A DNA stretch of 64,000 bases from Psychrobacillus sp. FSL K6-2836 (GTDB taxonomy: Bacteria; Bacillota; Bacilli; Bacillales_A; Planococcaceae). Under the pieces are notes generated by a model that worked only from the letters and a program-made list of their open reading frames with translations, was not told the DNA's origin and made no database searches. The stretch spans positions 62,001-126,000 of the forward strand of contig NZ_JBBOOM010000001.1 of the NCBI RefSeq assembly GCF_038003085.1. The letters run 5' to 3'. The position numbers were made by a program, and so were the translations under genes. Below, one piece after another: positions 1 through 7,674 of the stretch; positions within the stretch are counted from its first letter, which is position 1; each line of letters opens with the position of its first letter.

Positions 1-22
1 AAATTACTGATATTTTTTTCAT
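1..22 (-). CDS. 5' end of a truncated secreted-type ORF
   Basis: A minus-strand ATG at 22 begins M-K-K-I-S-V-I and runs off the window edge. It has a GGTAGGTGG ribosome site just upstream. This start and its leader are nearly identical to those of the secreted protein gene starting at 2952, so the two genes are probably paralogues or share a duplicated 5' region. Only seven codons are visible, so nothing more can be said about function. Confidence 0.4.
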
Positions 23-103
23 CTAATCACCTACCTAATTTTAAGTAGTATTTCCCTGTGAAAAGACATTATTCTTATTGAAGTAAAGCGCCAGTTAGTT
101 GAA
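11..103. repeat. Duplicated gene leader, copy 1
   Basis: About 70 bases (11-80) match 2941-3008 with few differences. They cover the start codon, the ribosome site and upstream sequence of a minus-strand gene. The match then runs into the palindromic repeat found throughout the first 3.7 kb. Confidence 0.6.
78..103. repeat. Short palindromic repeat (family copy 1)
   Basis: TTGAAGTAA-N8-TTAGTTGAA. Degenerate copy of a 26-28 bp palindrome whose best copy is at 3715-3740. Confidence 0.55.
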
Positions 104-154
104 GATGATATCATTTATAAAAACAGAATTAAATACATTGGTTTTTAAATTAAA

Positions 155-748
155 TCAGTAATTCTTCTCCAGTAAGTTAATCAATTTTCCCTTTACATCA
201 ATCCATTCGGTATCAACAATACTGTAAAATATATTGTCGTGAATAGTCCCATCTGCCTTAATCCTATGTTTACGAAATGTTCCTTCTTTTACTGCACCTA
301 TTCGTTCAACTGCTTTTTGAGAGCGTACATTTTGACCACTAATAGAAAATTGAACACGTAGTACCTTCAGTTCTTCAAAACAATATTGAAGTAATAAAAA
401 TTTACATTCTGTGTTTACCTTCGTTCTCCAAACTGATGGAGAAAGCCAAGTCCAGCCTATTTCAACATTTCGATTTGCTGTATCTATTTCACCAATACGA
501 GTTGTCCCTATTACTTCACCAGATAATTTATCCTTTATTATAAAAGGTAATTGCTTTCCGTCATTTTTGCTTTGTACAGCTATGGATAATATTTGTTCTA
601 TATCATCAAATGTTTTAACTTGCCTCCAAGTATATTTCCATACATCAGGGCTTTTTATAGCTTCATATACTCGTTCCTTATATTTCATCTCAAGAGGAAC
701 AAGAATGATTGTATTTCCTTCCAATATTATATTTGTATCAATTTTCAT
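155..748 (-). CDS. GNAT acetyltransferase, RimJ/RimL type
   Basis: The 197-residue protein has the GNAT fold pattern of the RimJ/RimL subfamily, which acetylates N-termini or small amine substrates with acetyl-CoA. Visible marks are the N-terminal strand LEGNTIILVPLE, the central VIGTTRIGEID strand, and the C-terminal segment RSQKAVERIGAVKEGTFRKH typical of this subfamily (N/S-x-x-S-x-x-x-x-E-x-x-G-x-x-x-E-G). The ATG at 748 has an AAAGGAG site 13 bases upstream, which is rather far. The gene stands alone beside the left-edge repeats. The substrate cannot be told from sequence. Confidence 0.8.
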   Translation of the reverse strand: MKIDTNIILEGNTIILVPLEMKYKERVYEAIKSPDVWKYTWRQVKTFDDIEQILSIAVQSKNDGKQLPFIIKDKLSGEVIGTTRIGEIDTANRNVEIGWTWLSPSVWRTKVNTECKFLLLQYCFEELKVLRVQFSISGQNVRSQKAVERIGAVKEGTFRKHRIKADGTIHDNIFYSIVDTEWIDVKGKLINLLEKNY

Positions 749-951
749 AGTGATTATTAATCTCCTTTAAAGAATTAAATAGACTTTCCTTCATAATACA
801 ACAATACAAAAACTTTACGTCAATAGAGAGAAGTTCTTGTTAACATATAAATCTTTTTCGTGAAGCACTGGCTCTTTTAACAGACGAGAAGGAAACCAAT
901 ATAGAACATTGAATTGCTTTCAAATTTCTACTTACTAATGTGAATTCCTTC

Positions 952-978
952 TTCAACTATATTGCGTCGTTAGCTCAA
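952..978. repeat. Short palindromic repeat (family copy 2)
   Basis: TTCAACTAT-N9-TTAGCTCAA. Degenerate member of the palindrome family. Confidence 0.5.
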
Positions 979-1068
979 TACCAATGGTACCAACGATTTT
1001 CTACTAAAGCTCCCATTAATTTAATAAGCAACTGTAACTCTGTTTCACATAATCTTCATAATGTACAA

Positions 1069-1094
1069 CAAAAAAGCCAACACCATGTGCCAGC
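1069..1094 (-). terminator. Possible terminator of the VOC gene
   Basis: On the minus strand GCTGGCAC-ATG-GTGTTGGC is followed by TTTTTT. The stem uses wobble pairs, and it lies 45 bases beyond the VOC stop codon. Confidence 0.4.
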
Positions 1095-1138
1095 TTCCTC
1101 TTTCGGTTTATTGTGAGTTACTTAATGTTTAGAATAAA

Positions 1139-1549
1139 TTATTTTAATGCACTTTCGTCCATGTAAAAAAGCTCCCAAAGATGACCGTCAATATCCTCAA
1201 AACTCCATCCATACATAAAACCATGGTCTTGTGGTTCCATTGAAGGTTTCCCACCTGCTTCTAAAGCCTTGTTTACAATCTCCACGACTTTTTCTTTACT
1301 ATCAACAGATAGTGCCAAGATCGCTTCATTACTTCTTGTAGAATCAGCGATTTCTTTTTTCGTAAAAGTTTTAAAATGTTCTTCAACTAACAACATAGCA
1401 AATATATTATCACTAATAATCATACTTGCTGCAATCTCATTGGTAAACTGGGCATTGAATTCAAACCCCAATTTAGAGAAAAATTCCTTAGTCTTATTTA
1501 AATCTTTAACTGCTAAATTTACGAATATCTTATCAGCCTGAAACTCCAT
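1139..1549 (-). CDS. VOC (glyoxalase/bleomycin-resistance fold) protein
   Basis: The 136-residue protein belongs to the vicinal oxygen chelate superfamily, close to the COG3607 'predicted lactoylglutathione lyase' group. It opens with the beta strand KIFVNLAVKDLNKTKEFFSKLGF and ends with FEDIDGHLWELFYMD, where the final E is the usual metal-ligand position. The reading frame is open upstream to 1618, but the ATG at 1549 has a strong GAGGTGAG ribosome site and begins exactly at the first domain strand, so I chose it. Substrate unknown; members include detoxification and antibiotic-binding proteins. Confidence 0.8.
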   Translation of the reverse strand: MEFQADKIFVNLAVKDLNKTKEFFSKLGFEFNAQFTNEIAASMIISDNIFAMLLVEEHFKTFTKKEIADSTRSNEAILALSVDSKEKVVEIVNKALEAGGKPSMEPQDHGFMYGWSFEDIDGHLWELFYMDESALK

Positions 1550-1674
1550 TTTACTCACCTCTACTATAGTATTGTCATCCACAATATAATTCTCTATTTC
1601 ATTAATGAATTCCTTCAAAGAATAAAATTATTTTACAGAATCCGTTATGCGACATAAGAGGCTGGCTTTCTTTA

Positions 1675-1701
1675 TTCAACTAAAATGCGGCGATAGTATT
1701 G
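1675..1701. repeat. Short palindromic repeat (family copy 3)
   Basis: TTCAACTAAAATGCGGCGATAG: the left half is intact and the right half decayed. Confidence 0.45.
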
Positions 1702-1800
1702 TTGTTATTAAAACGTTACTTTTTTTCTATTTTTAAAAGAAATATTTGCTTGGGATAAGTTGATTTTTTCTAAACAAAATAAACATAAGGTGGTGTGATA

Positions 1801-2244
1801 ATGAAAAAATTTTATGCAACATTAGTCTTACTTTTATGCTCCTTATTAGTTTTGGCTTTATCTGTTCCTGCCCAAGAAATAAAGTCGCCTAAAGTGCTCA
1901 CTTACCATGGGGAAAGTGAAAATTGGGTGGGTGATTTTACACTTGAAATTTCTAAAGGGGCGATAACAAGACTAGGGAAGATAAAGTATCAAGGGGAAGA
2001 TGTTGTTTCCGTAGGATGGGTTTCATGTACATTTGAAACAGGTATTGGCACATCAATAAGTAAAAGTCTATTAGCAGGGGTGCATCCACTAAATTCACCA
2101 AAAGGAGAAAAAGGTACCCTTACAAGTTATTCAGTAGCAGGAAGTAGTAATGAGCGTATTAGTACATATTCTAAAGTAAAAATTGTTAAAGTGACGGTGG
2201 AATGGGATGAGAAAACGGAATCATTTAATTTATACAAACAATAA
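1801..2244 (+). CDS. Small secreted protein of unknown function
   Basis: A 147-residue protein with a clear signal peptide: MKKF, then a leucine-rich core about residues 7-20, then a VPAQE cleavage region. The mature part (about 120 residues) is polar and beta-rich, with one cysteine, and holds no motif I recognise. The start is ATG 1801, seven bases after AAGGTGG; an upstream in-frame GTG at 1795 lies too close to that site. It stands alone between repeat copies in an accessory-looking stretch. Probably exported; function unknown. Confidence 0.65.
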   Translation: MKKFYATLVLLLCSLLVLALSVPAQEIKSPKVLTYHGESENWVGDFTLEISKGAITRLGKIKYQGEDVVSVGWVSCTFETGIGTSISKSLLAGVHPLNSPKGEKGTLTSYSVAGSSNERISTYSKVKIVKVTVEWDEKTESFNLYKQ

Positions 2245-2411
2245 AAATTAGTAGACAGATGTCGTCAATTACATCATTCTCTGTTGTTACAAATACACTA
2301 TACAAACCTACTGTCACTGAAAACACAACCAAGTCAGTATATAAAAAGAAGGATAACTTTTTTACTAAACAGCCGCTTCAGTTCAAATAAGAAAAAAGGC
2401 TTTACCCCATC

Positions 2412-2437
2412 TTGAAGTATAGAACCCGTTACTTTGC
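2412..2437. repeat. Short palindromic repeat (family copy 4)
   Basis: TTGAAGTAT-N8-TTACTTTGC. It is preceded by AAGAAAAAAGGCTTTAC, which also precedes the copy at 3065, so the repeated unit is longer than the palindrome. A 43-codon ORF (2259-2390) just upstream lacks a ribosome site and is not called. Confidence 0.5.
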
Positions 2438-2442
2438 ATTAA

Positions 2443-2952
2443 CTATTTACAGTAGCTAAAACTATTTGTAAGAACACTTGGTCCTAACTTACCTGTTTTG
2501 GAATTTGAAAGGCGTACCTGAACTTCGACATTCTTCATTTCTGCTGTTATTAAATCAAATCGCCCAGCCCAACTTGGGTCATTATCCTCTGGGGTTGGAT
2601 AAAGTTTAAAACGCCAACTTATTTCTTTGGGAATAGACGCAAATCCTTCATAGCTATCGAAGTCACCATAAGTAGATGGTTTGGGAAGATGAACAGCAAG
2701 AATACTTATATTAGTTCTTGCAAAACTCGGTGGATTTAATTGCACTTTATAGATTAATGCAACACCTTTTGCATTCGTCATACTTTTGTCAACAGGCTCC
2801 AACATTAGACTACACGGCTCTGAAATGTCTTCTAATAATTGTTGGTTTTCTTTGTTTATTGCCTTTACTTTTGTTGGCTTTTCCCAAGTTACATATAACA
2901 ACGTTGTTAGAGTTAAAAGTAAAAGTACATATATTAATAGTATTTTTTTCAT
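2443..2952 (-). CDS. Secreted or membrane-anchored protein, unknown function
   Basis: The 169-residue product has an N-terminal hydrophobic segment (about residues 4-22, MKKILLIYVLLLLTLTTLLY) without a lipobox. It should be a signal anchor or signal peptide. The outer domain carries two cysteines (near residues 47 and 168) that could form a disulfide. I do not recognise the family. Its ATG, ribosome site and upstream region are duplicated at the left window edge, suggesting a paralogous gene just outside. Flanking palindromic repeats and lack of an operon mark it as accessory. Confidence 0.6.
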   Translation of the reverse strand: MKKILLIYVLLLLTLTTLLYVTWEKPTKVKAINKENQQLLEDISEPCSLMLEPVDKSMTNAKGVALIYKVQLNPPSFARTNISILAVHLPKPSTYGDFDSYEGFASIPKEISWRFKLYPTPEDNDPSWAGRFDLITAEMKNVEVQVRLSNSKTGKLGPSVLTNSFSYCK

Positions 2953-3034
2953 CTAACCACCTACCTAATTTTAGGTAGTATATCCTTGTTGTAGGACAAT
3001 ATTCTTCTTCAACTAAAATGCCGCGTTAGTTCTA
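2941..3034. repeat. Duplicated gene leader, copy 2
   Basis: Matches 11-103: start region, ribosome site, leader and the adjoining palindromic repeat. Confidence 0.6.
3008..3034. repeat. Short palindromic repeat (family copy 5)
   Basis: TTCAACTAA-N9-TTAGTTCTA. It is followed by AAGAAAAAAGGCTTTAC and a second copy at 3065. Confidence 0.55.
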
Positions 3035-3064
3035 TAAGAAAAAAGGCTTTACTCTTTACTCCTC

Positions 3065-3090
3065 TTGAAGTAAAGCATCCGTTAGCACAA
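3065..3090. repeat. Short palindromic repeat (family copy 6)
   Basis: TTGAAGTAA-N8-TTAGCACAA, 30 bases after copy 5 in the same orientation. Confidence 0.5.
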
Positions 3091-3097
3091 TAAGAAA

Positions 3098-3439
3098 TTA
3101 AATTATTAAATGATGAACTTCACCTTTAATGAACATTAATAATCCCACCAAAGATAGTATTATACCCATAATAAATGTCCAAGGATTATCTTCTTTTTCC
3201 TTATCAAAAGTAAAAAAGGTAACTATACAAAAGGTAAGAGTAATAACAAAAAAAGGGTATTGGGGAAATAAGAAAGCAAATCCACTAATAATCATTCCAA
3301 CCACTCCATACGGATTTTGAGATGGAATGCTATCCATATATTTTATATCATCATCGGATAAACCCTCGTTCCTGTCTCCCCATATGTCTATGTCCTTCCA
3401 GCTGTTGAGGATGTCGATAATTTTTTTAAATATCTTCAT
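3098..3439 (-). CDS. Small membrane protein, unknown function
   Basis: 113 residues with a polar N-terminal third (WKDIDIWGDRNEGLSDDDIKYMDSIPSQNP) followed by hydrophobic segments at about 45-58, 61-75 and 87-104. This predicts a small integral membrane protein with a cytoplasmic N-terminus. The sequence is not one I recognise. It is monocistronic and lies between palindromic repeat copies. Confidence 0.6.
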   Translation of the reverse strand: MKIFKKIIDILNSWKDIDIWGDRNEGLSDDDIKYMDSIPSQNPYGVVGMIISGFAFLFPQYPFFVITLTFCIVTFFTFDKEKEDNPWTFIMGIILSLVGLLMFIKGEVHHLII

Positions 3440-3656
3440 AAGTCACCACTTTTCAAATCATCGAACTTTTTTTCTCACAAATCCACAATGTCATTCTAGG
3501 GTGTTTTCATCAATTTGAACTTACCCATAATCGTGGCTTTTCACGATTAAGCATTAAGATTCGGTCATTACTTTTTAAAAAACATACATTATATTTAAAC
3601 ACTAAATCATCTCCACAATTAAATTAATTCTTTCTCTCATTATTCTTCAACTAGTA

Positions 3657-3684
3657 TTGAACTAAAACTGCAGTGTTAATTCAA
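3657..3684. repeat. Short palindromic repeat (family copy 7)
   Basis: TTGAACTAA-N10-TTAATTCAA, degenerate copy. Confidence 0.5.
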
Positions 3685-3685
3685 T

Positions 3686-3708
3686 AAAAAAGCTACCCTA
3701 CAGGTAGC
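3686..3708 (-). terminator. Intrinsic terminator
   Basis: Minus-strand hairpin GCTACC-TGTAG-GGTAGC followed by TTTTTT. It lies 260 bases beyond the phosphatase stop at 3968, so its assignment is uncertain. Confidence 0.5.
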
Positions 3709-3714
3709 CACTAG

Positions 3715-3740
3715 TTCAACTAAAGTACCAGTTAGTTGAA
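3715..3740. repeat. Short palindromic repeat, best copy (copy 8)
   Basis: TTCAACTAA-N8-TTAGTTGAA with perfect 9-bp arms. It serves as the reference copy for the family spread through 78-3740. Confidence 0.65.
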
Positions 3741-3967
3741 AAACCTCATTCTCTAAAAATTCTAGGCGTTTGTGGATTCTATAAACGATTGGCAGATATG
3801 TAATAACTATAATGATTAACCATTCCATTGATTTAGCACCTTCTTCGGTTCAGCCTTTATACAGAAAGTAACAAAACTTGCCGTCCACCCATGAGATTAT
3901 CAATCTATATAGTAAAGTACACCACACATACATTCTATTTTAGGTGTTTATCATATAAAAAGGTACG

Positions 3968-4834
3968 TTATTTTTGTAATCTTTCATAATATTTTTGAGG
4001 TTCCGTAATTTGATTTTCCACAAAAAATCTAGTCATTTCCTTAAACATTTCCATATAATTCATGTCTAAACCTCTCTCACTCATTATCTGCGCCAATTGC
4101 TTTGTGTCACCGTCTACCTTAAAATGATCATTTAATAAATCTACTTCAATAGTTAATAACACCTGATCATGAAAAGTTATAGTACCAATCATTCTTTTAC
4201 GTTCAAGATCCACTTTTTGAAAGTTAGTTTGTATTTCCGATTGTTTAAAAATAGTATAGCCAGAACTATTTGCAATTGATTCTTCATCCACTCTCTTCAC
4301 AGCTATCATTTGCTGTTCATAAAAAGTGAGCTGATAGATGTCAGGCATTTCAAGCTGCTCCCAAAAACTAAAATCATAGGTCGGATCAAAATAATTCATG
4401 ATTAACACCATTATATTTCCATGTGATCCTATTGCTACATTTTGTCCTGCATATTTCTTTAAAATCTCTTTTGTTGCACTGACACCTCTAGCTTGAGCAT
4501 TATGATTAGACTCTCCGCTCGGTAGTGAAAAGTCGAAATCAGACCATACTTGTAGCATTGCTTTATTGAAATCAGCAACTGGTTGTTCGGATAAAATCCG
4601 TTCTTTCAGCTCATCGACAATTACTATTTCTTTTTCTAAATGTTTTGCTACTCCTTCAACCGTTTGAATCGCTCGCTTATAAGGACTCGATACAACAGCA
4701 TCTATATTTTCTCGCATTAATAAATCCGTTATATGCTTAGCATCAACCAATCCCTGCTCTGACAATGACCTACCTAGCTCATCAACTGAATAATTGGAAT
4801 GTGCATGTCTAACAAAATATAAGTTGGTTATCAA
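3968..4834 (-). CDS. Histidine phosphatase superfamily protein with C-terminal extension
   Basis: The N-terminal 180 residues are a phosphoglycerate-mutase-like histidine phosphatase. The catalytic RHxH motif is FVRHAHSNY near residue 8, SSPYKRAIQT carries the second arginine, and GSHGNIM has the second catalytic histidine. Such enzymes form a phosphohistidine on the first His. Residues 190-288 are an extra domain I do not recognise. The start is TTG at 4834 with AGGAGAT about nine bases upstream. It is 13 bases downstream of the GrpB-like gene in the same direction, so probably co-transcribed. The substrate is unknown. Confidence 0.8.
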   Translation of the reverse strand: MITNLYFVRHAHSNYSVDELGRSLSEQGLVDAKHITDLLMRENIDAVVSSPYKRAIQTVEGVAKHLEKEIVIVDELKERILSEQPVADFNKAMLQVWSDFDFSLPSGESNHNAQARGVSATKEILKKYAGQNVAIGSHGNIMVLIMNYFDPTYDFSFWEQLEMPDIYQLTFYEQQMIAVKRVDEESIANSSGYTIFKQSEIQTNFQKVDLERKRMIGTITFHDQVLLTIEVDLLNDHFKVDGDTKQLAQIMSERGLDMNYMEMFKEMTRFFVENQITEPQKYYERLQK

Positions 4835-4847
4835 TTCTATCTATCTC

Positions 4848-5378
4848 CTAGTTAATACGCTTAGCAAATATACTTTTTACAAATGGTTCCTTCAAATCTG
4901 TATACTTGTTTATATTAATATTTTTTTGTTTGGCACTGGTTATTTTGATATTAAGGTATTCAGCTCGTACTTCAACGTTTGAATTTAAAAAATTACGAAA
5001 GAATAGTTGGTTTTTCCATAATTCTTTATCATAATCAACCATATGAATGTAGTGAGTTTTTACTTCGTATGTATTATCTGTAAATTTAGCAAGAACTATC
5101 TCATCCGGCCTTTCGACTCGAAGTCTTAGAAATCCAATACTTTGTAATTTTTTGTATAATGCTTTATCTACTTTTGCAATATCATCTACGCCTATTAATA
5201 TATCGATGATTGGCTTTGCAGTCATATTATTTATCGCGGTACTTCCTATATGTTCTATTCTATCTCCTTCAAACCCTGTGACATCCATTATTTCTATTTT
5301 TACTCTGTTGAACTCTTCTTTCCACTGGTTTGTGTAGGGTAATAACTTTACTTCGTTTTTTCCTAATCCTAGCTCCAA
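4848..5378 (-). CDS. GrpB-like nucleotidyltransferase-fold protein
   Basis: A 176-residue member of the GrpB/Dephospho-CoA-kinase-associated family (UPF0157), seen in VKLLPYTNQWKEEFNRVKIEI, RIEHIGSTAI, AKPIIDILIGV and the late KTHYIHMV. The GSTA-x-x-x-x-x-x-KPIIDI pattern is that of nucleotidyltransferase-like folds; the biological role is not established. The frame is open to 5459, but that would overlap the preceding gene. A TTG at 5378 lies five bases after a perfect GGAGGTG and matches the usual N-terminus, so it is the start. It sits 16 bases after the DinB-like gene. Confidence 0.8.
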   Translation of the reverse strand: MELGLGKNEVKLLPYTNQWKEEFNRVKIEIMDVTGFEGDRIEHIGSTAINNMTAKPIIDILIGVDDIAKVDKALYKKLQSIGFLRLRVERPDEIVLAKFTDNTYEVKTHYIHMVDYDKELWKNQLFFRNFLNSNVEVRAEYLNIKITSAKQKNININKYTDLKEPFVKSIFAKRIN

Positions 5379-5394
5379 AATAACACCTCCATTA

Positions 5395-5907
5395 CTAGCT
5401 TTGTTTTTTGGGAATAGATAGAGTGATCCATTTTTCTTTAGCTGAAACTTGTTTGGCAATGTAAATCACCTGGCCAACATGGGAGGATGTATGGGAAAGG
5501 CTTCTTATCACAGCTTCCATGACAGTGTGAGGTTCATTTCTAATAAATATAGTTTGTAGTAAATGTTCTGGTTTGATAACATCTAATGCATCTAAAAATA
5601 CTTGGCAGCCTTCTGACCAAATTTCCAACAATTCCTCACGAGTTTGTATTGTACTTTCAAATTCTCCATCTCGATTTCTATTTGGTTTTTCGCCATCTGT
5701 AGTCAAAAAATCCGTCCAACGTGAAATCAGATTTCCACTCATATGCTTAATGATTACGTCTACACTATTCGAATGATTATTCGGAGTCCAAAATAGCTTA
5801 TCTTTCTCCATCTGTGTTATAGCCTTTTCTGTATCCTGCATTAGATCTGAAAATTTTTTCCGAACAATTCGTATAAAATCAGTGTGTAAATCAGTTATCT
5901 CGTTCAT
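5395..5907 (-). CDS. DinB-like / DUF1572 family protein
   Basis: 170 residues resembling the DUF1572 branch of the DinB/YfiT four-helix metal-binding fold. Helices and histidines sit in the expected order: NNHSNSVDVIIKHMSGN near residue 50 and SLSHTSSHVGQVIYIAK near residue 137, supplying a probable three-histidine metal site. Family members include thiol-S-transferases (bacillithiol-dependent in BstA), but the substrate here is unknown. It is the first gene of a three-gene minus-strand group with the GrpB-like and histidine phosphatase genes. Confidence 0.75.
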   Translation of the reverse strand: MNEITDLHTDFIRIVRKKFSDLMQDTEKAITQMEKDKLFWTPNNHSNSVDVIIKHMSGNLISRWTDFLTTDGEKPNRNRDGEFESTIQTREELLEIWSEGCQVFLDALDVIKPEHLLQTIFIRNEPHTVMEAVIRSLSHTSSHVGQVIYIAKQVSAKEKWITLSIPKKQS

Positions 5908-6110
5908 AATAATCCTCTCCTTTTTCTGTATTTTCTCTCTTTATTATAATGCAACTATTCAGAAAAAACATATTCTCTTTTTATTTCACTGTAAATAGTT
6001 AGGATGACTTATTCATAATCTATTTTTCTCCATATTATGTAATAGAGAAAGAGATATTGTCTTTCTACAACTTCTAGTATTCGTACTAGTGTAAGAAAGG
6101 AGGAGAAATA

Positions 6111-7352
6111 ATGGCAGAAAAAATATTTATCAATAACACATTAGCGACTTTTCAAATTACTCTCTTTGTACGTGAAGGAGAATTTCCTTATAACCAGGAT
6201 GGAACTGTAACATTTACGCTTGAGCCTGGTGAAACAGAGAGTGTTACCTATGGTAGCGACACAAATATTTTTTTAAACGGACTAACAATCTTTACAATTT
6301 ATGAAGGTGATCTTTTTAGTTCAGTAAAATTTGTAACAGCTCAAATGAGTGAATTAGATAACCTTCTCAATACAAATGACACGATAACTATTTCACAAGT
6401 AGAAACAGATTATGTATTATCTGGTACTAATATGTTCTTAGTTGCAGTAAATGATGCTCAAACAGTAGCTGAAATGCGAGCTGCAATTGAAGACCCTGGT
6501 TTAGGGCTAAATTTAACAGCTTACAACGCTCTTTCTGAAGCTCAGAAAGATGAAGTAGCAGAAGTACTGTTAAATACTAGACCTGTTGGGGGTTACCCTA
6601 CCATTGCAAGTGTCCAAGCATCCCTTGATACAGCAATAAATGAGCTTGTTGATCCGAATAATATATACGTAAGCGCAGGAGCAGTAGGAGGAGACGGTAG
6701 TATAGCAAATCCTTTTGGTACTATCACCGAAGGAATTGCAGCCGTTAATCCTGGAGGAACCGTGCATATTTTAAGTGGCACATATCCAATCACTTCCCAA
6801 ATTTTAGTCAACAAAATGGGGATAACCTTATTAGGTGAACCAGGTACAACCCTAATGCTTCAAGCAGATATTATCGCTATATTAGTAACTGCAACTGATA
6901 CGACGATTAACGGCTTAACAATAACTAGCGATATTCCATATGCAAAGGAATTCATCCAAGTTGGTGGTACAAATACAACTTTATTAAATATTACAATATT
7001 TGGTCCACCGCAAGCATTGCCAATGGCAAACTGGGTAGTGAACCGGGCAGTAGTGCCACAAGGAGGCATAAACTTTACTGTTGAGGGTAATACATTCTAT
7101 TCATTACGAACTGGGATATATATCAACCCAAATGTAACCGGCGAAATAAACAATAATGTAGTATATAACACAAAAGGCGGCTTCTTAGTTGATAGAGCCT
7201 TCACCACTTTTGTAGGCAACTCATGGGGTATTCCAATGAATGAGTTTGATATCGTATTATTTGCCGGCACAACTACCGGACCACCATATGATAATCTTCC
7301 AGCCCTTAGCGCAGCAAATAATAATGCAACCATATCTGATCAACGTGTTTAA
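6111..7352 (+). CDS. Right-handed beta-helix protein, likely surface or spore associated
   Basis: 413 residues with three parts. Residues 1-110 are a beta-rich domain with no signal peptide. Residues 110-185 are an AEMRAAIEDPGLGLNLTAYN segment of a type repeated in some Bacillales surface proteins. Residues 190-400 are a parallel beta-helix of the DUF1565 kind, starting at VSAGAVGGDGSIANPFGTI with later GTYPI, TINGLTI, GNTFYS and INNNVVYN turns. AAAGGAGGAG precedes the ATG, implying strong expression. Absence of a signal peptide fits a spore-coat/exosporium or otherwise mother-cell-made protein, but that is inference. A strong terminator follows, so the gene is monocistronic. Confidence 0.7.
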   Translation: MAEKIFINNTLATFQITLFVREGEFPYNQDGTVTFTLEPGETESVTYGSDTNIFLNGLTIFTIYEGDLFSSVKFVTAQMSELDNLLNTNDTITISQVETDYVLSGTNMFLVAVNDAQTVAEMRAAIEDPGLGLNLTAYNALSEAQKDEVAEVLLNTRPVGGYPTIASVQASLDTAINELVDPNNIYVSAGAVGGDGSIANPFGTITEGIAAVNPGGTVHILSGTYPITSQILVNKMGITLLGEPGTTLMLQADIIAILVTATDTTINGLTITSDIPYAKEFIQVGGTNTTLLNITIFGPPQALPMANWVVNRAVVPQGGINFTVEGNTFYSLRTGIYINPNVTGEINNNVVYNTKGGFLVDRAFTTFVGNSWGIPMNEFDIVLFAGTTTGPPYDNLPALSAANNNATISDQRV

Positions 7353-7390
7353 CAATCGGTAACAGTGACGAGGCTGGTACAGAATCCCAA

Positions 7391-7430
7391 AACAGCATTT
7401 TTCTCTGTGAGAAAAATGCTGTTTTTTTTG
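7391..7430 (+). terminator. Strong intrinsic terminator
   Basis: Perfect 15-bp stem AACAGCATTTTTCTC / GAGAAAAATGCTGTT with a TGT loop and eight T's. Confidence 0.9.
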
Positions 7431-7449
7431 CTGTGTACAAAATTGATTT

Positions 7450-7508
7450 CCATTCCAGGGACGCTTTCCACGGGCGTGGCCTGAGCCTGTAGTCTCAGGA
7501 GTCACGCT
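7450..7508. repeat. GC-rich dispersed-repeat fragment
   Basis: A run containing GGGACGCTTTCCACGGGCG, then GGCCTGAGCC and GTCTCAGGAGTCACGC, stands out in base composition from the AT-rich surroundings. It resembles, from memory, an interspersed repeat common in Bacillales genomes. No second copy occurs in this window. Confidence 0.45.
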
Positions 7509-7674
7509 ATTAATAAAATTTCTACTTCTGTCCCAGTCTCTTTTTTTTGCATTTCATTTGAATAGTACCAGGTTCTCAGTTAAGAAACATATTCAGTAGA
7601 CGGAAATACTAGTTTTCAGTTACTCTGTGAATAGTTAATAATAGAACATATCCAATTAGAAAGAAGCGAAAAAA

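Larger units (their letters stand above)
749..1138. other. Intergenic region with repeat and weak terminator
   Basis: No gene is supported here. It contains one degenerate palindromic repeat copy (952-978) and a weak hairpin near 1069-1094. The remainder is AT-rich and shows no recognisable RNA or coding signal. Confidence 0.6.
3440..3967. other. Intergenic region with repeats
   Basis: This 528-base stretch holds two palindromic repeat copies (3657-3684, 3715-3740) and a terminator-like hairpin (3686-3708). No coding signal was found in the rest. Confidence 0.6.
7353..7674. other. Intergenic region with terminator and dispersed-repeat fragment
   Basis: Holds the beta-helix terminator (7391-7430), a GC-rich repeat-like fragment (7450-7508), and the promoter side of the phosphatase gene. 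A short AGTACCAGGTTCTC at about 7565-7578 echoes the arm of the palindrome at 10392. Confidence 0.55.

Noticed and set aside
2259-2390. 43-codon ORF beginning MSSITSFSVV
   Set aside because: No ribosome site, and its end runs into a palindromic repeat; not supported as a gene.
3715-3740. CRISPR-like array in the first 4 kb
   Set aside because: The repeats are palindromic, irregularly spaced by hundreds of bases and degenerate; no cas gene is present.
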